From assembly GCA_016291655.1 (NCBI GenBank), contig JAEEYF010000006.1:1-64000 (forward strand): a DNA stretch of 64,000 nucleotides, read 5' to 3'. Positions 62,302 to 64,000 of this stretch are shown here, piece after piece. The notes under the pieces were generated by a model. That model made no database searches and was not told where the DNA came from. It saw nothing but the letters and a program-made list of their open reading frames with translations. Origin of the DNA: Lachnospiraceae bacterium (GTDB taxonomy: Bacteria > Bacillota > Clostridia > Lachnospirales > Lachnospiraceae). Numbering within the stretch: position 1 is the first letter of the stretch; each line of letters starts with the position of its first letter. The position numbers were made by a program, and so were the translations under genes.

Positions 62302-62327
62302 GTTTCCCTTCTGTCGGTCGGGGAAAC
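62302..62327 (-). ncRNA. Leader hairpin 2 of flgE (twin with 62329-62352)
   Basis: On the RNA GUUUCCC pairs with GGGAAAC around the 12-nt loop CGACCGACAGAA. It lies one base after hairpin 1 and about 11 nt before the ribosome site. The loop matches that of hairpin 1 at 10 of 12 positions although the stems are unrelated. It is a cis-regulatory RNA candidate, not a known class. Confidence 0.6.
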
Positions 62328-62328
62328 T

Positions 62329-62352
62329 GTCGCCTCCTGTCGGTCCGGCGAC
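62329..62352 (-). ncRNA. Leader hairpin 1 of flgE (twin with 62302-62327)
   Basis: On the RNA GUCGCC pairs with GGCGAC around the 12-nt loop GGACCGACAGGA. It is preceded by eight A near the predicted transcript start. The loop holds ACAGGA, close to the CsrA core ACA-GGA. On the plus strand the same DNA resembles a terminator, but no plus-strand gene feeds it. Confidence 0.6.
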
Positions 62353-62375
62353 TTTTTTTTGTCTCTTGTAATAGT

Positions 62376-62403
62376 TTATCGGCACAAATACTGCCACTCT
62401 TTA
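62376..62403 (-). promoter_or_regulatory. Sigma-28 promoter of flgE
   Basis: TAAA (62403-62400) and a perfect GCCGATAA (62383-62376) are 16 bp apart, matching the FliA/SigD consensus. The predicted start near 62368 gives a leader of about 90 nt with the twin hairpins. The cognate sigma factor is encoded at 40662-41429. Confidence 0.75.
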
Positions 62404-62418
62404 ATCTCTCGGCAAAAT

Positions 62419-62823
62419 TTATGCAATTACAGCACCGTCAATGTTGGAAAATACCATTTCATCGTCTCCGGTAACAGCCGTAATGACCGTATTGTTCTTG
62501 ATGTTAACGATAAATGCCATACCATCAACCATAACAAGAGATTCGTTAATCCCTTTAAGTCCCGCTTTTTTTGCTCCCGTCTCAAGCCTTTCAAGCTGTT
62601 CGTCCGTCATGTCTATGTCTCTGTCTTCAAGTCTTTCGGAGGCATGCTTTGAAAATTTTAAGCCCGAAGCCTGCTGCTTTTGTTTCGCAAGGATCTCTTC
62701 AAAGGACGTTCCCAAAGGTGCATTATTCTTTGCGCCGTTCGCATTCTTTTGATTGGCGGCAAGAATATCCTGCATCTGTTGAATGGAATAATTGTTGTTA
62801 AAATTCAGATTGTTAAGTGCCAT
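62419..62823 (-). CDS. TIGR02530-type flagellar operon protein
   Basis: The 134-residue protein has an Asn/Gln-rich start, then the family core KFSKHASERLEDRDIDMTDE and LVMVDGMAFIVNIKNNTVIT. It is found between flgD and flgE in many Firmicutes. The molecular role is not established. It starts 1 nt after flgD with GGAGGAAGG. Confidence 0.9.
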   Translation of the reverse strand: MALNNLNFNNNYSIQQMQDILAANQKNANGAKNNAPLGTSFEEILAKQKQQASGLKFSKHASERLEDRDIDMTDEQLERLETGAKKAGLKGINESLVMVDGMAFIVNIKNNTVITAVTGDDEMVFSNIDGAVIA

Positions 62824-62824
62824 A

Positions 62825-63604
62825 TCAGCCTTCCTCCTTTTCCCCGTCTGTTGTGGGATGAGGATTAAAAACCGTGAGGTTCAACGCATCCTTGACCGTT
62901 GTAAAATTCTTGTCATCAAAAACCACGTCGATGGCATATACGCCTGCAGCAAGTTCCTGAAGCAGGTCTGCCTTAACCGTTACCGTATTGTTGTTAACCA
63001 CAACGCAGTCCGAAGGTAAAACGGTATTTCCGATCATCAGTGCTACATTCTCCGCGGCTGCAACGTCGGTACCCATATTGACCTCAAATTGAATATCCTG
63101 AGGTGCATCACCGTCAAAGGTGAAATTCTCCCCCTTCTTAACCAGTGAAGGCTTATTTTTCTCGTAATAATAGTTTTCGCCGACAATGGAGGTAAGATTT
63201 TCCATGGTGTAAAGATTACCGTCGATACTGAACTTTGCTTCACCGCCGTTGTAGGTAACATAATCCACGATACCGGATTTTGTGATCTTGCCGCCTGCGG
63301 GGCTTTCTCCTGTAACCACGACCTGTTTCCCGACAAGAGAAAAGATCTGAGTATTCTCGGTGGTCGATGAAAGTGATTGCAGTTCTTCAAGCTGACTGAA
63401 GGTAGCCAATTGTGAAATCCATTCGGTATTGGTGGACGGTTCAAGCGGATCCTGATTCTGCATTTCCGCAACAAGCAGCTGAAGGAATGCATCTTTTCCG
63501 AGATTGGAAGTGCCTCTTGTTTCAGTCTCTTCTTTTGTTGTTTTAGTTGCAGTCTTGTTGATCTTACCGTCTACAACTTTTTGAATCAATAAATCGTCTG
63601 CCAT
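62825..63604 (-). CDS. flgD: Hook cap / hook-assembly protein FlgD
   Basis: The 259-residue protein has the conserved N-terminal FLQLLVAEMQNQDPLEPSTN motif (with EWISQLATFSQLEE next) and a beta-sandwich C-terminal half (about 100-250). It caps the growing hook while FlgE is added. The ATG at 63604 is 6 nt after GGAGG; the ATG at 63610 lies too close. It follows fliK by 12 nt. Confidence 0.95.
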   Translation of the reverse strand: MADDLLIQKVVDGKINKTATKTTKEETETRGTSNLGKDAFLQLLVAEMQNQDPLEPSTNTEWISQLATFSQLEELQSLSSTTENTQIFSLVGKQVVVTGESPAGGKITKSGIVDYVTYNGGEAKFSIDGNLYTMENLTSIVGENYYYEKNKPSLVKKGENFTFDGDAPQDIQFEVNMGTDVAAAENVALMIGNTVLPSDCVVVNNNTVTVKADLLQELAAGVYAIDVVFDDKNFTTVKDALNLTVFNPHPTTDGEKEEG

Positions 63605-63616
63605 GATCATCCTCCG

Positions 63617-64000
63617 TCAGGCCACGTAGCTTACAGTGCTGATGCCGTCGTCAATATAACTCTGTTCCTTGAGATCTGTTCCGTCAACTCGGGCATTGAT
63701 CTCATCAATAGTAAAATGCCTCTTGTTTTTTTCGCCGTTCTGATCGGCAGCATTATTCTCGGAACCTTTGTCTTTTCCAAATGAAAAATCCGATACGGAA
63801 ACCTCTACGGAATCAACTTTAATTCCCTGCTCTCTGAGTGTTTCTTTGAACTGGATGAGATTGCTCTCTATAGCTTCCTTTGAGATCTGGTTCTCAGTGT
63901 GGAACTTGGCTGTGATCACGCCGTCATTTTCCTGGATCTGAACACTGACCTTTCCCAAATGTTCGGGTGTAAGTCTGATCTCGAGACTGGTCACGTCAGC
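63617..64000 (-). CDS. fliK: Hook-length control protein FliK, C-terminal part (cut by window edge)
   Basis: The 128 codons seen contain the FliK C-terminal domain: LEIRLTPEHLGKVSVQIQEN, then ITAKFHTEN and LREQGIKVDSVEVSV. This domain meets FlhB to stop hook export. The frame stays open to 64000, so the internal ATG at 63994 is not the start. The variable N-terminal ruler region lies outside the window. The last 45 residues are polar. Confidence 0.92.
   Translation of the reverse strand, partial: ADVTSLEIRLTPEHLGKVSVQIQENDGVITAKFHTENQISKEAIESNLIQFKETLREQGIKVDSVEVSVSDFSFGKDKGSENNAADQNGEKNKRHFTIDEINARVDGTDLKEQSYIDDGISTVSYVA

Noticed and set aside
62329-62360. Plus-strand terminator at the flgE leader
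   Set aside because: GTCGCC/GGCGAC plus a T-run fits a terminator on the plus strand, but there is no plus-strand gene upstream. The twin hairpin and sigma-28 context make a minus-strand RNA role more likely.
62278-62397. Forty-codon N-terminal extension of flgE
   Set aside because: It would translate the twin hairpins, lacks family similarity, and the ATG at 62277 has a GGAGG site and the standard hook-protein start.

Overview
The window looks like chromosome from a motile, low-to-mid GC Gram-positive anaerobe, most likely a Lachnospiraceae-type clostridium (Butyrivibrio/Roseburia/Lachnospira relatives). The basis is gene content and order: a long fla/che operon with fliY, flbD, a TIGR02530-type gene, cheC/cheD, sigD and a SwrB-like gene running into rpsB-tsf, and a type IV pilus locus without a secretin. 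This placement is an inference; no rRNA or tRNA gene is present to confirm it. Every gene I accept is on the minus strand, so transcription runs from high to low coordinates. Long plus-strand frames are shadows of minus-strand genes.

Left part (1-13.3 kb). The left edge holds the 5' part of a secreted glycine-rich repeat protein, behind a near-ideal promoter and a structured leader of about 210 nt. Next is a type IV pilus locus in three blocks: pilB-pilT-pilC; pilA alone with its own extended -10 promoter and strong terminator; and pilD with a PilX-like protein, two minor prepilins, pilM, pilN, pilO and a metallophosphoesterase, started by a TTGACT/TACTAT promoter. PilB carries a tandem MshEN-type N-terminus. 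PilM carries a Lys/Glu-rich insertion of about 200 residues.

Middle (13.3-37.4 kb) is mainly housekeeping. It includes pyrimidine-nucleoside phosphorylase, a NUDIX hydrolase and proC upstream of pilB; an aminotransferase with a 24-bp perfect palindrome just after its promoter; rny; and a roughly 10-gene operon (GGDEF protein, phoH, a degenerate PgpH-like HD protein, ybeY, a MOP-family flippase, two flavoproteins, proB, proA, miaB). Then come rpsU, an aconitase-family hydratase, a CheX-like protein, a SpoU methyltransferase, and tsf and rpsB.

Right part (37.5-64 kb) is one long flagellar/chemotaxis operon from fliK (cut by the right edge) to a small repeat protein next to rpsB. It encodes hook proteins, stator, C-ring, export apparatus (in the unusual order fliP-fliR-fliQ-flhB), FlhF/FlhG, a PilZ protein, the Che proteins and sigma-28. 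A good sigma-28 promoter precedes flgE, followed by twin RNA hairpins that share nearly the same 12-nt loop on different stems. This is the most novel-looking element in the window.

Three predicted c-di-GMP components (GGDEF cyclase, PilZ/YcgR-like protein, MshEN-PilB) occur within about 37 kb. This suggests that pili and flagella are reciprocally controlled by one second messenger.
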